A stretch of 64,000 nucleotides of DNA, from contig NC_081410.1 in assembly GCF_030272615.1 (NCBI RefSeq), positions 128,765,640-128,829,639 on the forward strand, in the 5' to 3' direction. Origin of the DNA: Cryptomeria japonica. Taxonomy: Eukaryota > Streptophyta > Pinopsida > Cupressales > Cupressaceae. Below are positions 45,077 to 57,960 of this stretch, one piece after another. The position numbers and the translations under genes are program-made. Under the pieces are notes generated by a model. It worked only from the letters and a program-made list of their open reading frames with translations, was not told where the DNA came from and did not search any database. Numbering within the stretch: position 1 is the stretch's first letter; every line of letters starts with the position of its first letter.

Positions 45077-46563
45077 TGTTAATTAGATGAGAGGGGGGGG
45101 GTGAATCATATAAACACACAATTCACTCTATTCATCAGATTCAACCTCGGTAGCCTTTACTTAATATGCAACTATGACTGCAAATCATTCAAACTCATAA
45201 ACTGACAAACATAAAACATTATAACACATTTAACACCAGATTTAATGTGGAAACCCAAATAGGGAAAAACCACTATGGGATTTCGAACCCACTAAGAAAA
45301 TATACTCTTCTAGAGTATGCTCAGTTAAAAGCAAATCCTGTTAAAGATTACATACACATTGCTAGATGTGACCCGGTTAAGGGATTTCCCTTAGATCTGT
45401 TAGAATCTTCACTTTGTTAGAAGTGACCTTGTCAAAGGATTTCAAACACTCATTCAGAATGTTACCTTGCTAGAGGATTTACAAATAAGATTGTTAGGTC
45501 CACTCGGTTAAGAGATTTCTTGTCACTTACAAAAATAAATAACAATAATAAAATATATCTACAACTTCACATTTGAAATGCTAAAGCAGATTCTATGTGC
45601 TCAATGTACTCAAGATAATCTTGTCATAAGACTTATCTTTCTTCTTGCTGGGCTTCTCAATCTGTTCTACAATTAGATCTTCAATCTTTTGTACTCTGTA
45701 ATCACCTCTGTAGCATCATTGTGCTTCCAGTTTGCTCGTTTGCTTTGTTCTACAACTATTCTTTATTTATAAGTAATTCCTAACTGCTTAATCTCCTTGA
45801 TCACATATCCCATGATCAATCTTAGCCATCAGATCATCATACTTGACTAGGTTCATTGAATCCTTCGATCTAAATTTTTTTTTATCTCACCTTGGAACTT
45901 GTATTCCTTCCTTGGTACTTGTGCTAGGTTATGATCGTTCAATCTGCACTGTAGATCTAACTCTTGCATTTTCATTGTCGTAGATCCTCAACAAACTTCT
46001 TGCATGACATACCAATCATTTATACATCTCTAGCTCATTGGTATCCTTCAATTAATAATGTATTTATTCATCCAATGTGTTTGTTACTGCTCGGTTGTTA
46101 CTCGGTTAATACTGAACTTTACTCAGTAGACATTCTACCTTCATTAACCGATATCGATATCCTTAGTGTTAACCGACTAGCTCTATGCTCGGTAAAATAG
46201 AATAGTATCAAACCTTTACTCATTCTATTGCATGAAATCTTTTCTCCTTCTTGTTCAATCTTTGAATACACATATATAGGATATCAAAACAATCAAAACA
46301 TCATAATCTCGTCACTATCTAACTCGGTAATCGTTGTCCATTGAATAACTTATTACTCCCCTTTATTCTCACATTCTTCTTGTGTCATTTACCGACATCT
46401 TTATACTCATCAAAGCATGCTTTTTAAGATATGGCAACATCATACTGAATCAGAAAATCAATTACTTGACATCAATGACAAAATAATATTAAGAGAGTAA
46501 TCATCCTTTATCAATTATATCATTTATCTCCAACATCTTCTTAATCTTTTTGTAATGCCAACA
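45077..46563 (-). repeat. Copia LTR 2 (shared between copies 1 and 2), 1487 bp
   Basis: It starts TGTTAATTAG and ends GCCAACA. It serves as right LTR of copy 1 and left LTR of copy 2. From about 45432 on it is identical by eye to LTR 1; before that it differs from LTR 1 by about 4%. It differs from LTR 3 by a single base (A here, C at 51450). Confidence 0.92.
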
Positions 46564-46959
46564 ATCTCCCCCTTTGGCATTGATGGCAATACCAACTTTA
46601 ATGGCAATACCAACTTGATTCATTTCAATTGATTTGGATTCAGATTGCTGTAAAACTATCTGTTGTTAACCTTGAGCTAAAAACATCTCCTGCAAACTTC
46701 TCCCCCTGTCATTAGTCTTCTCCCCCTTTGACAACAATGCCAAAAAGTAAAACTAATGCATGATTACTTCCCCTGTGAAGTAATTTTCTTGCTTGATAAA
46801 ACATATACAAATGTATCATCTAAGTCTCGGTCAGAGCAACTTGTCTTCATTCACTATTTCTTGCACACCTTTAGACATCCTTCTAAAGTGTGTAAATCAG
46901 CATCAACTCACAACTAGTATTCTATGGAGTCATAGAATTGATTCTTTCACTGAACTTTG

Positions 46960-47784
46960 TCAATGAGTAGAAGATAGGGGTAGGACCCCTAACTTACTTC
47001 TGAGATACTCAAGAGTGTCCTTTGGTAGTGGCTTAGTGAAGATGTCTGCTATTTGTTCCTTTGAACTAATATATTCCAGCACAACTTTCTTCTCTTGAAC
47101 TTCTTCTCTAAGATAATGATACTTTATAGAGATATGCTTTGTCTTAGAGTGCATTACCGGATTCTTTGAAATGTTAATAGCACTAGTATTATCACAGAAT
47201 ATAGTTACTGGCTTGGTAACTTTTTCATTCATACCTTCCAACATTTGTTTGATCCATGCTATATTGGTGCAATTCAATGCTGCAACGACATATTTAGCTT
47301 CAACTATTGATTGTGAAATGCATCCTTGTTTCTTGCTAAGCCAACTCACTAGTCTCTCTCCCAAAAAGAAAGCTCCACCGCTTGTTCTTTTCCTGTCATC
47401 AATGTTTCCTGCCCAATCAACATCAGTATAGACTTTTAAGTCAAAATCATTCCTCTTTTTATATACTAAACCATAATCTTTAGTGCCTCTCAAGTATCTG
47501 AAAATTCTCTTGATTACTGTCATATGGGTTTCTTTGGGATCTGCAGAAAATATTGCAACTATACCTACTGCATGTGCTATATCAAGCCTGCTGTAAACCA
47601 CATATTGTAACTTTCCAATCATAGATCGGTAAAGTGTCTCATCAACAGATGCAGATTCATCATTCTTTGATAGTTTACAATTAGTAGTCATAGGAGTACT
47701 TACAGGTTTAGAATCCTTCATTCCAAATTTCTTCAAGATTTCCTTTATGTACTTGGATTGAGTAATGAAGATCTCATTTTTCAT
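46960..47784 (-). pseudogene. Copia RT end and RNase H segment, copy 2
   Basis: The 274-residue product is identical to that of copy 1, with the same altered RNase H positions and the same TAG before it (47794-47796). Confidence 0.9.
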
Positions 47785-47793
47785 TTGCAGTAT

Positions 47794-49497
47794 CTACAAA
47801 CCTATAAAATACTTTATTTCATCGATTAATGACATCTCAAATTCTTTGCACATTTCATTTCCAAAGTTCTTGCATAAAGAGTCATTTCCACAAAAGATAA
47901 TATCATCAACAAATATGGCTGAAATCAGTATTCCATTTTCCTCATCATTGTTCATATACGTGTTGTTTTCACTTGTCCTCATAAAACCAATCTTGATTAG
48001 ATAAGAGTGCAATCTTTCATACCATGCTCTAGGTGCTTGCTTCAGGACATATAATGCTTTGTTCAACTTACATACCTGATCTTTATTCTCCTCTTCAATA
48101 AATCCTTCAGGTTGTTCAATATAAACTTCTTCTTCTAGTATACCATTCAAAAATGCAGATTTAACATCCATTTGATATATCTTGAATTTTTTGTAAGCAG
48201 CATATGCCAACAATGTTCTTACTCCTTCAAGTCTTGCTACAGGTGCAAAAGTCTCTCCATAGTCTATTCCTTCTTCTTGAGCATAACCTTTGCAAACTAG
48301 TCTTGCTTTATTCCGAATGACCTCACCTTTTTCATTTAGCTTGTTTCTGAAAATCCATTTTGTACCGATTACATTTTTCTCTTTTGGTCTTGGGACCAGT
48401 GTCCATGTTTCATTTTTCTTGATTTGTTCAATCTCTTCAGTCATAGCATTTACCCAATCTTCATTGTTAAATGCCTCTTTTACTATTCTCGGTTCAAATT
48501 TAGATATTAGACATGTGTTCTGTCTCAGTTTTTTACTTGTCATCACTGGATCATCCTTGTCTCCTATAATCTGACTTGATGCATGATTTCTTTTGACATA
48601 TTTGGCTAATATAGGCTCGGTAGGCTCTGTATGATCTTCTTCATCACTCGGTAACTGAGTATTTTCTTCATTGGCTTTCTCGATAAAACCGGTCGGTTGT
48701 ACATATACAAACTCTTCATAATCTTTTGGTTCTTTGGAGTTTCCTTCATCATTTCTTTCTGCAAATTCATCAATTTTCACATTTGCACTTTCCACTATTT
48801 TGTTAGAAGATTTGATCAGACATTTAAATGCTTTACTTCTAGAAGAATAACCAAGAAATGTTCCTTCCTCGCTTTTCTGATCAAACTTTCCATTTCTATC
48901 ATCTTTGTGAACATAACATCTACTTCCAAATATTTTAAAATAACTCACATTAGGTTTCTTGTCATACCAGATTTCATACAGTGTCTTCAAAGTTCCTTTC
49001 TTCAGTTGTACTCGGTTCAGGGTGTAAACTGCAGTGCTAATTGCTTCTCTCCAAAATGTTTGAGGTACCCTCTTTTCTCTCATCAGGGTTCTGGCACAAT
49101 CTACAATAGATCTGTTTCTTCTTTCAGCTATCCCATTTTGCTGTGGTGTTCTCGGTGCAGACACTTGTTTCTTTATACCACGATCATTGCAAAATAGGTT
49201 AAATTCATCAGAAATGAACTCTCCTCCTCTGTCAGATCTTAGACATTTCAGCTGTCTTCCAGTTTCATTTTCAACTCTTGCCTTATACCATTTGAACATT
49301 TGAAAGGCTTTTGATTTCTCTTTTAAAAACATAACTAACATCATCCTTGAGTAATCATCCACAAATAATATGAAGTATTTATCACCATAATAACTTTGAA
49401 CTTTCATAGGACCACAAAGATCAGTGTGCACAAGATCTAAAATTCCTTTAGAAGTGTAAGACTTACTTGTAAAGCTTGATTTTGCCATCTTACCCAT
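47794..49497 (-). pseudogene. Copia integrase and reverse transcriptase segment, copy 2
   Basis: The 567-residue product is identical to that of copy 1, including the D,D,E triad, the FVDD box and the LYVLKQ change. Confidence 0.92.
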
Positions 49498-49782
49498 CTG
49501 GCATCCTCAACACATTGCATTCTCAGGTTTTTCCAAGCTCGGTGGACCTCTTACATGATGCTTCTTACTTATTTTGATCAGATTATCAAAATTTACATGA
49601 CAAAACCTTTTATGCCATAACTAAGTATCTTCTATTTTTGCATATAGACAATTGTTCCGAGTTGAGTCAAGGTGAAATGTATTACCTCTTGTTTGAGTCT
49701 CGGTAGCAGCCAACTTTCCATGTTTGTCATGAACTTTGACAATTCCTTTTTGAAATTCTATTCGGTATCCTATATTATTTAG

Positions 49783-51075
49783 CTATGCTAGACTCGACAG
49801 ATTGTATTTCAGACCTTCAACCCAATATACATCATCACATTTAGTATTGTCAAGAAGTGTAATAGAACCTTTACCTTTCACCGGACATGGTGTATAATTA
49901 CCAAATCTTACATAACCTCCATCATAGTCTTCTATTTTAACAAACTTGTGTTTATCACCTGTCATGTGATGTGAGCATCCACTATCTATGAACCAAGAAT
50001 CATTGTTATTTATGTGAGATATTAGGGCTTTTTCCTCATACCTTTCTTCATCTGATCCATCTTTGATAGCCACATATACAACTTCCTCTGTCTTAGTCTC
50101 ATCAGATTTATCATCGTTGGATTCCTCATCAGCTACTAGGCATGTCTTTCTATCTTTCCTTTTGAAGTCTTGGTGCCCTCTATAATGGTTGTCTTTCTGT
50201 CTGTCATCTTGGTATTCTTTCTTTTCACTAGATTCTTTGTCAGGACAGTTAGAAGCCATATGTCCTATTTTATCACAGTTAAAACATTTCAAAGGTAACT
50301 TTCCTTTATACTTACCTTTACCTCTCGATAACCTTCTGGCTAATAATGCTTCAAACTCTTCTTGCTTTCTGATTTCCTCATATAGTTTGTGTACTTCTTC
50401 CATGTTATTGAGAAATCTCTCACTTACTCCACTATGATTTTCTTCAGTATACTTATACATTCTATCATTGTAATCATCAGATTTACCAAAATGAAAAGAA
50501 TTAAATGCATATTCAACTTTATTTACCGAAGACCCACTGTTATCAAAATTACTTAACTCAAATGCATGAAGCTTACCGATAGTAGCATCCAAGGAGACTG
50601 GCATGTTTGGTATAGACCTTAATTCATTAATTGTAGAGACTCGAATGGCATAAGCAGGTAGAAGTGTTCTAAGCAACTTACTTGTTACATCCTTTTCTTC
50701 AATAGTTCCTCCTGCTCCTTTGATTTGATTGATAGTTTCCTTTAACCTTGTATTGTATTGGATAATGTTCTCACCTTCATTCATTCTCATGGATTCAAGT
50801 TGACCTCTTAGACTATCTACTTTTTCTATCTGAACATGTTCATCACCACCATACACAGATATAAGCTTATTCCACATTGCTTTGGCATCATTACAACCTT
50901 CTAGATCATTAAACTCTGAGTCGGTCAATGTTGATGTTATTTCAATCATTGCTTGAATATGTTCTGGCTTTTCCTTTATCTCTTCCATTATCATCGGGTA
51001 GGTGTTGGGTGCAATGTAATTGTTCTCCAGATAATATGTTGCATATTCTCCAATTCCTGATAAGTGTAGCTTCAT
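49783..51075 (-). pseudogene. Copia gag and protease segment, copy 2
   Basis: The 430-residue product is identical to that of copy 1 (zinc knuckle at 264-277, protease DSG near 364). The same stops border it. Confidence 0.9.
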
Positions 51076-51198
51076 CCTTTTCTACCATGTGGAGAAACTT
51101 GACTTGTTCAGCTTTGGTGCATCCCTTTTATACATCTTCGGATCTTGCCTCAAGTTCCTTTAAACTTTTCTTCCGACGTCCAAAGCTTTGATACCAAT

Positions 51199-52685
51199 TG
51201 TTAATTAGATGAGAGGGGGGGGGTGAATCATATAAACACACAATTCACTCTATTCATCAGATTCAACCTCGGTAGCCTTTACTTAATATGCAACTATGAC
51301 TGCAAATCATTCAAACTCATAAACTGACAAACATAAAACATTATAACACATTTAACACCAGATTTAATGTGGAAACCCAAATAGGGAAAAACCACTATGG
51401 GATTTCGAACCCACTAAGAAAATATACTCTTCTAGAGTATGCTCAGTTAACAGCAAATCCTGTTAAAGATTACATACACATTGCTAGATGTGACCCGGTT
51501 AAGGGATTTCCCTTAGATCTGTTAGAATCTTCACTTTGTTAGAAGTGACCTTGTCAAAGGATTTCAAACACTCATTCAGAATGTTACCTTGCTAGAGGAT
51601 TTACAAATAAGATTGTTAGGTCCACTCGGTTAAGAGATTTCTTGTCACTTACAAAAATAAATAACAATAATAAAATATATCTACAACTTCACATTTGAAA
51701 TGCTAAAGCAGATTCTATGTGCTCAATGTACTCAAGATAATCTTGTCATAAGACTTATCTTTCTTCTTGCTGGGCTTCTCAATCTGTTCTACAATTAGAT
51801 CTTCAATCTTTTGTACTCTGTAATCACCTCTGTAGCATCATTGTGCTTCCAGTTTGCTCGTTTGCTTTGTTCTACAACTATTCTTTATTTATAAGTAATT
51901 CCTAACTGCTTAATCTCCTTGATCACATATCCCATGATCAATCTTAGCCATCAGATCATCATACTTGACTAGGTTCATTGAATCCTTCGATCTAAATTTT
52001 TTTTTATCTCACCTTGGAACTTGTATTCCTTCCTTGGTACTTGTGCTAGGTTATGATCGTTCAATCTGCACTGTAGATCTAACTCTTGCATTTTCATTGT
52101 CGTAGATCCTCAACAAACTTCTTGCATGACATACCAATCATTTATACATCTCTAGCTCATTGGTATCCTTCAATTAATAATGTATTTATTCATCCAATGT
52201 GTTTGTTACTGCTCGGTTGTTACTCGGTTAATACTGAACTTTACTCAGTAGACATTCTACCTTCATTAACCGATATCGATATCCTTAGTGTTAACCGACT
52301 AGCTCTATGCTCGGTAAAATAGAATAGTATCAAACCTTTACTCATTCTATTGCATGAAATCTTTTCTCCTTCTTGTTCAATCTTTGAATACACATATATA
52401 GGATATCAAAACAATCAAAACATCATAATCTCGTCACTATCTAACTCGGTAATCGTTGTCCATTGAATAACTTATTACTCCCCTTTATTCTCACATTCTT
52501 CTTGTGTCATTTACCGACATCTTTATACTCATCAAAGCATGCTTTTTAAGATATGGCAACATCATACTGAATCAGAAAATCAATTACTTGACATCAATGA
52601 CAAAATAATATTAAGAGAGTAATCATCCTTTATCAATTATATCATTTATCTCCAACATCTTCTTAATCTTTTTGTAATGCCAACA
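51199..52685 (-). repeat. Copia LTR 3 (shared between copies 2 and 3), 1487 bp
   Basis: It is the same as LTR 2 except for one visible change (CAGTTAACAGC at 51450 against CAGTTAAAAGC in LTR 2). Confidence 0.92.
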
Positions 52686-53081
52686 ATCTCCCCCTTTGGC
52701 ATTGATGGCAATACCAACTTTAATGGCAATACCAACTTGATTCATTTCAATTGATTTGGATTCAGATTGCTGTAAAACTATCTGTTGTTAACCTTGAGCT
52801 AAAAACATCTCCTGCAAACTTCTCCCCCTGTCATTAGTCTTCTCCCCCTTTGACAACAATGCCAAAAAGTAAAACTAATGCATGATTACTTCCCCTGTGA
52901 AGTAATTTTCTTGCTTGATAAAACATATACAAATGTATCATCTAAGTCTCGGTCAGAGCAACTTGTCTTCATTCACTATTTCTTGCACACCTTTAGACAT
53001 CCTTCTAAAGTGTGTAAATCAGCATCAACTCACAACTAGTATTCTATGGAGTCATAGAATTGATTCTTTCACTGAACTTTG

Positions 53082-53906
53082 TCAATGAGTAGAAGATAGG
53101 GGTAGGACCCCTAACTTACTTCTGAGATACTCAAGAGTGTCCTTTGGTAGTGGCTTAGTGAAGATGTCTGCTATTTGTTCCTTTGAACTAATATATTCCA
53201 GCACAACTTTCTTCTCTTGAACTTCTTCTCTAAGATAATGATACTTTATAGAGATATGCTTTGTCTTAGAGTGCATTACCGGATTCTTTGAAATGTTAAT
53301 AGCACTAGTATTATCACAGAATATAGTTACTGGCTTGGTAACTTTTTCATTCATACCTTCCAACATTTGTTTGATCCATGCTATATTGGTGCAATTCAAT
53401 GCTGCAACGACATATTTAGCTTCAACTATTGATTGTGAAATGCATCCTTGTTTCTTGCTAAGCCAACTCACTAGTCTCTCTCCCAAAAAGAAAGCTCCAC
53501 CGCTTGTTCTTTTCCTGTCATCAATGTTTCCTGCCCAATCAACATCAGTATAGACTTTTAAGTCAAAATCATTCCTCTTTTTATATACTAAACCATAATC
53601 TTTAGTGCCTCTCAAGTATCTGAAAATTCTCTTGATTACTGTCATATGGGTTTCTTTGGGATCTGCAGAAAATATTGCAACTATACCTACTGCATGTGCT
53701 ATATCAAGCCTGCTGTAAACCACATATTGTAACTTTCCAATCATAGATCGGTAAAGTGTCTCATCAACAGATGCAGATTCATCATTCTTTGATAGTTTAC
53801 AATTAGTAGTCATAGGAGTACTTACAGGTTTAGAATCCTTCATTCCAAATTTCTTCAAGATTTCCTTTATGTACTTGGATTGAGTAATGAAGATCTCATT
53901 TTTCAT
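53082..53906 (-). pseudogene. Copia RT end and RNase H segment, copy 3
   Basis: The product is identical to those of copies 1 and 2. Confidence 0.9.
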
Positions 53907-53915
53907 TTGCAGTAT

Positions 53916-55619
53916 CTACAAACCTATAAAATACTTTATTTCATCGATTAATGACATCTCAAATTCTTTGCACATTTCATTTCCAAAGTTCTTGCATAAA
54001 GAGTCATTTCCACAAAAGATAATATCATCAACAAATATGGCTGAAATCAGTATTCCATTTTCCTCATCATTGTTCATATACGTGTTGTTTTCACTTGTCC
54101 TCATAAAACCAATCTTGATTAGATAAGAGTGCAATCTTTCATACCATGCTCTAGGTGCTTGCTTCAGGACATATAATGCTTTGTTCAACTTACATACCTG
54201 ATCTTTATTCTCCTCTTCAATAAATCCTTCAGGTTGTTCAATATAAACTTCTTCTTCTAGTATACCATTCAAAAATGCAGATTTAACATCCATTTGATAT
54301 ATCTTGAATTTTTTGTAAGCAGCATATGCCAACAATGTTCTTACTCCTTCAAGTCTTGCTACAGGTGCAAAAGTCTCTCCATAGTCTATTCCTTCTTCTT
54401 GAGCATAACCTTTGCAAACTAGTCTTGCTTTATTCCGAATGACCTCACCTTTTTCATTTAGCTTGTTTCTGAAAATCCATTTTGTACCGATTACATTTTT
54501 CTCTTTTGGTCTTGGGACCAGTGTCCATGTTTCATTTTTCTTGATTTGTTCAATCTCTTCAGTCATAGCATTTACCCAATCTTCATTGTTAAATGCCTCT
54601 TTTACTATTCTCGGTTCAAATTTAGATATTAGACATGTGTTCTGTCTCAGTTTTTTACTTGTCATCACTGGATCATCCTTGTCTCCTATAATCTGACTTG
54701 ATGCATGATTTCTTTTGACATATTTGGCTAATATAGGCTCGGTAGGCTCTGTATGATCTTCTTCATCACTCGGTAACTGAGTATTTTCTTCATTGGCTTT
54801 CTCGATAAAACCGGTCGGTTGTACATATACAAACTCTTCATAATCTTTTGGTTCTTTGGAGTTTCCTTCATCATTTCTTTCTGCAAATTCATCAATTTTC
54901 ACATTTGCACTTTCCACTATTTTGTTAGAAGATTTGATCAGACATTTAAATGCTTTACTTCTAGAAGAATAACCAAGAAATGTTCCTTCCTCGCTTTTCT
55001 GATCAAACTTTCCATTTCTATCATCTTTGTGAACATAACATCTACTTCCAAATATTTTAAAATAACTCACATTAGGTTTCTTGTCATACCAGATTTCATA
55101 CAGTGTCTTCAAAGTTCCTTTCTTCAGTTGTACTCGGTTCAGGGTGTAAACTGCAGTGCTAATTGCTTCTCTCCAAAATGTTTGAGGTACCCTCTTTTCT
55201 CTCATCAGGGTTCTGGCACAATCTACAATAGATCTGTTTCTTCTTTCAGCTATCCCATTTTGCTGTGGTGTTCTCGGTGCAGACACTTGTTTCTTTATAC
55301 CACGATCATTGCAAAATAGGTTAAATTCATCAGAAATGAACTCTCCTCCTCTGTCAGATCTTAGACATTTCAGCTGTCTTCCAGTTTCATTTTCAACTCT
55401 TGCCTTATACCATTTGAACATTTGAAAGGCTTTTGATTTCTCTTTTAAAAACATAACTAACATCATCCTTGAGTAATCATCCACAAATAATATGAAGTAT
55501 TTATCACCATAATAACTTTGAACTTTCATAGGACCACAAAGATCAGTGTGCACAAGATCTAAAATTCCTTTAGAAGTGTAAGACTTACTTGTAAAGCTTG
55601 ATTTTGCCATCTTACCCAT
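53916..55619 (-). pseudogene. Copia integrase and reverse transcriptase segment, copy 3
   Basis: The product is identical to those of copies 1 and 2, including the stop in YFIGL*ILQ at its end. Confidence 0.92.
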
Positions 55620-55904
55620 CTGGCATCCTCAACACATTGCATTCTCAGGTTTTTCCAAGCTCGGTGGACCTCTTACATGATGCTTCTTACTTATTTTGAT
55701 CAGATTATCAAAATTTACATGACAAAACCTTTTATGCCATAACTAAGTATCTTCTATTTTTGCATATAGACAATTGTTCCGAGTTGAGTCAAGGTGAAAT
55801 GTATTACCTCTTGTTTGAGTCTCGGTAGCAGCCAACTTTCCATGTTTGTCATGAACTTTGACAATTCCTTTTTGAAATTCTATTCGGTATCCTATATTAT
55901 TTAG

Positions 55905-57197
55905 CTATGCTAGACTCGACAGATTGTATTTCAGACCTTCAACCCAATATACATCATCACATTTAGTATTGTCAAGAAGTGTAATAGAACCTTTACCTTT
56001 CACCGGACATGGTGTATAATTACCAAATCTTACATAACCTCCATCATAGTCTTCTATTTTAACAAACTTGTGTTTATCACCTGTCATGTGATGTGAGCAT
56101 CCACTATCTATGAACCAAGAATCATTGTTATTTATGTGAGATATTAGGGCTTTTTCCTCATACCTTTCTTCATCTGATCCATCTTTGATAGCCACATATA
56201 CAACTTCCTCTGTCTTAGTCTCATCAGATTTATCATCGTTGGATTCCTCATCAGCTACTAGGCATGTCTTTCTATCTTTCCTTTTGAAGTCTTGGTGCCC
56301 TCTATAATGGTTGTCTTTCTGTCTGTCATCTTGGTATTCTTTCTTTTCACTAGATTCTTTGTCAGGACAGTTAGAAGCCATATGTCCTATTTTATCACAG
56401 TTAAAACATTTCAAAGGTAACTTTCCTTTATACTTACCTTTACCTCTCGATAACCTTCTGGCTAATAATGCTTCAAACTCTTCTTGCTTTCTGATTTCCT
56501 CATATAGTTTGTGTACTTCTTCCATGTTATTGAGAAATCTCTCACTTACTCCACTATGATTTTCTTCAGTATACTTATACATTCTATCATTGTAATCATC
56601 AGATTTACCAAAATGAAAAGAATTAAATGCATATTCAACTTTATTTACCGAAGACCCACTGTTATCAAAATTACTTAACTCAAATGCATGAAGCTTACCG
56701 ATAGTAGCATCCAAGGAGACTGGCATGTTTGGTATAGACCTTAATTCATTAATTGTAGAGACTCGAATGGCATAAGCAGGTAGAAGTGTTCTAAGCAACT
56801 TACTTGTTACATCCTTTTCTTCAATAGTTCCTCCTGCTCCTTTGATTTGATTGATAGTTTCCTTTAACCTTGTATTGTATTGGATAATGTTCTCACCTTC
56901 ATTCATTCTCATGGATTCAAGTTGACCTCTTAGACTATCTACTTTTTCTATCTGAACATGTTCATCACCACCATACACAGATATAAGCTTATTCCACATT
57001 GCTTTGGCATCATTACAACCTTCTAGATCATTAAACTCTGAGTCGGTCAATGTTGATGTTATTTCAATCATTGCTTGAATATGTTCTGGCTTTTCCTTTA
57101 TCTCTTCCATTATCATCGGGTAGGTGTTGGGTGCAATGTAATTGTTCTCCAGATAATATGTTGCATATTCTCCAATTCCTGATAAGTGTAGCTTCAT
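55905..57197 (-). pseudogene. Copia gag and protease segment, copy 3
   Basis: The product is identical to those of copies 1 and 2. The true upstream ATG corresponds to 57255-57257, with the same intervening TAG. Confidence 0.9.
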
Positions 57198-57317
57198 CCT
57201 TTTCTACCATGTGGAGAAACTTGACTTGTTCAGCTTTGGTGCATCCCTTTTATACATCTTCGGATCTTGCCTCAAGTTCCTTTAAACTTTTCTTCCGACG
57301 TCCAAAGCTTTGATACC

Positions 57318-57817
57318 NNNNNNNNNNNNNNNNNNNNNNNNNNNNNNNNNNNNNNNNNNNNNNNNNNNNNNNNNNNNNNNNNNNNNNNNNNNNNNNNNNN
57401 NNNNNNNNNNNNNNNNNNNNNNNNNNNNNNNNNNNNNNNNNNNNNNNNNNNNNNNNNNNNNNNNNNNNNNNNNNNNNNNNNNNNNNNNNNNNNNNNNNNN
57501 NNNNNNNNNNNNNNNNNNNNNNNNNNNNNNNNNNNNNNNNNNNNNNNNNNNNNNNNNNNNNNNNNNNNNNNNNNNNNNNNNNNNNNNNNNNNNNNNNNNN
57601 NNNNNNNNNNNNNNNNNNNNNNNNNNNNNNNNNNNNNNNNNNNNNNNNNNNNNNNNNNNNNNNNNNNNNNNNNNNNNNNNNNNNNNNNNNNNNNNNNNNN
57701 NNNNNNNNNNNNNNNNNNNNNNNNNNNNNNNNNNNNNNNNNNNNNNNNNNNNNNNNNNNNNNNNNNNNNNNNNNNNNNNNNNNNNNNNNNNNNNNNNNNN
57801 NNNNNNNNNNNNNNNNN
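57318..57817. other. Assembly gap, 500 N
   Basis: Exactly 500 unknown bases, a round number that suggests a placeholder for a gap of unknown size. Open frames reported across it are meaningless. It should contain at least one Copia LTR (~1.49 kb), so its true size is almost certainly larger. Confidence 0.98.
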
Positions 57818-57960
57818 TGCGTACGCGCTGTTTATAGTAAAGATAGCATGTACGTGCTGTTTAATGGGAAACACAAATAGCGTGTACGTGTTGTTTAATG
57901 GGAAACACGTGTGTACGCGCTTCTTACACTTTAAATACCCCCGTACATGCTTTTTAAACC
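57818..57960. repeat. Short minisatellite flanking the gap (GTACGYGCTGTTTA type)
   Basis: Four to five imperfect units of about 29-34 bp (GTACGCGCTGTTTATAGT, GTACGTGCTGTTTAATGGGA, GTACGTGTTGTTTAATGGGA, GTACGCGCTTCTTACAC) start right at the gap edge. The array may extend into the gap. Confidence 0.8.

Larger units (their letters stand above)
46564..51198 (-). mobile_element. Copia retrotransposon internal region, copy 2
   Basis: It repeats copy 1 at an offset of exactly 6122 bp, including all nonsense codons, the primer-binding site and the polypurine tracts. The encoded segments are identical to those of copy 1. Confidence 0.92.
52686..57317 (-). mobile_element. Copia retrotransposon internal region, copy 3, ending at the gap
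   Basis: This is the third repeat of the 6122-bp period. It is complete except for the last three bases before the expected next LTR (57321), because the assembly gap starts at 57318 inside the primer-binding site. Confidence 0.92.
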
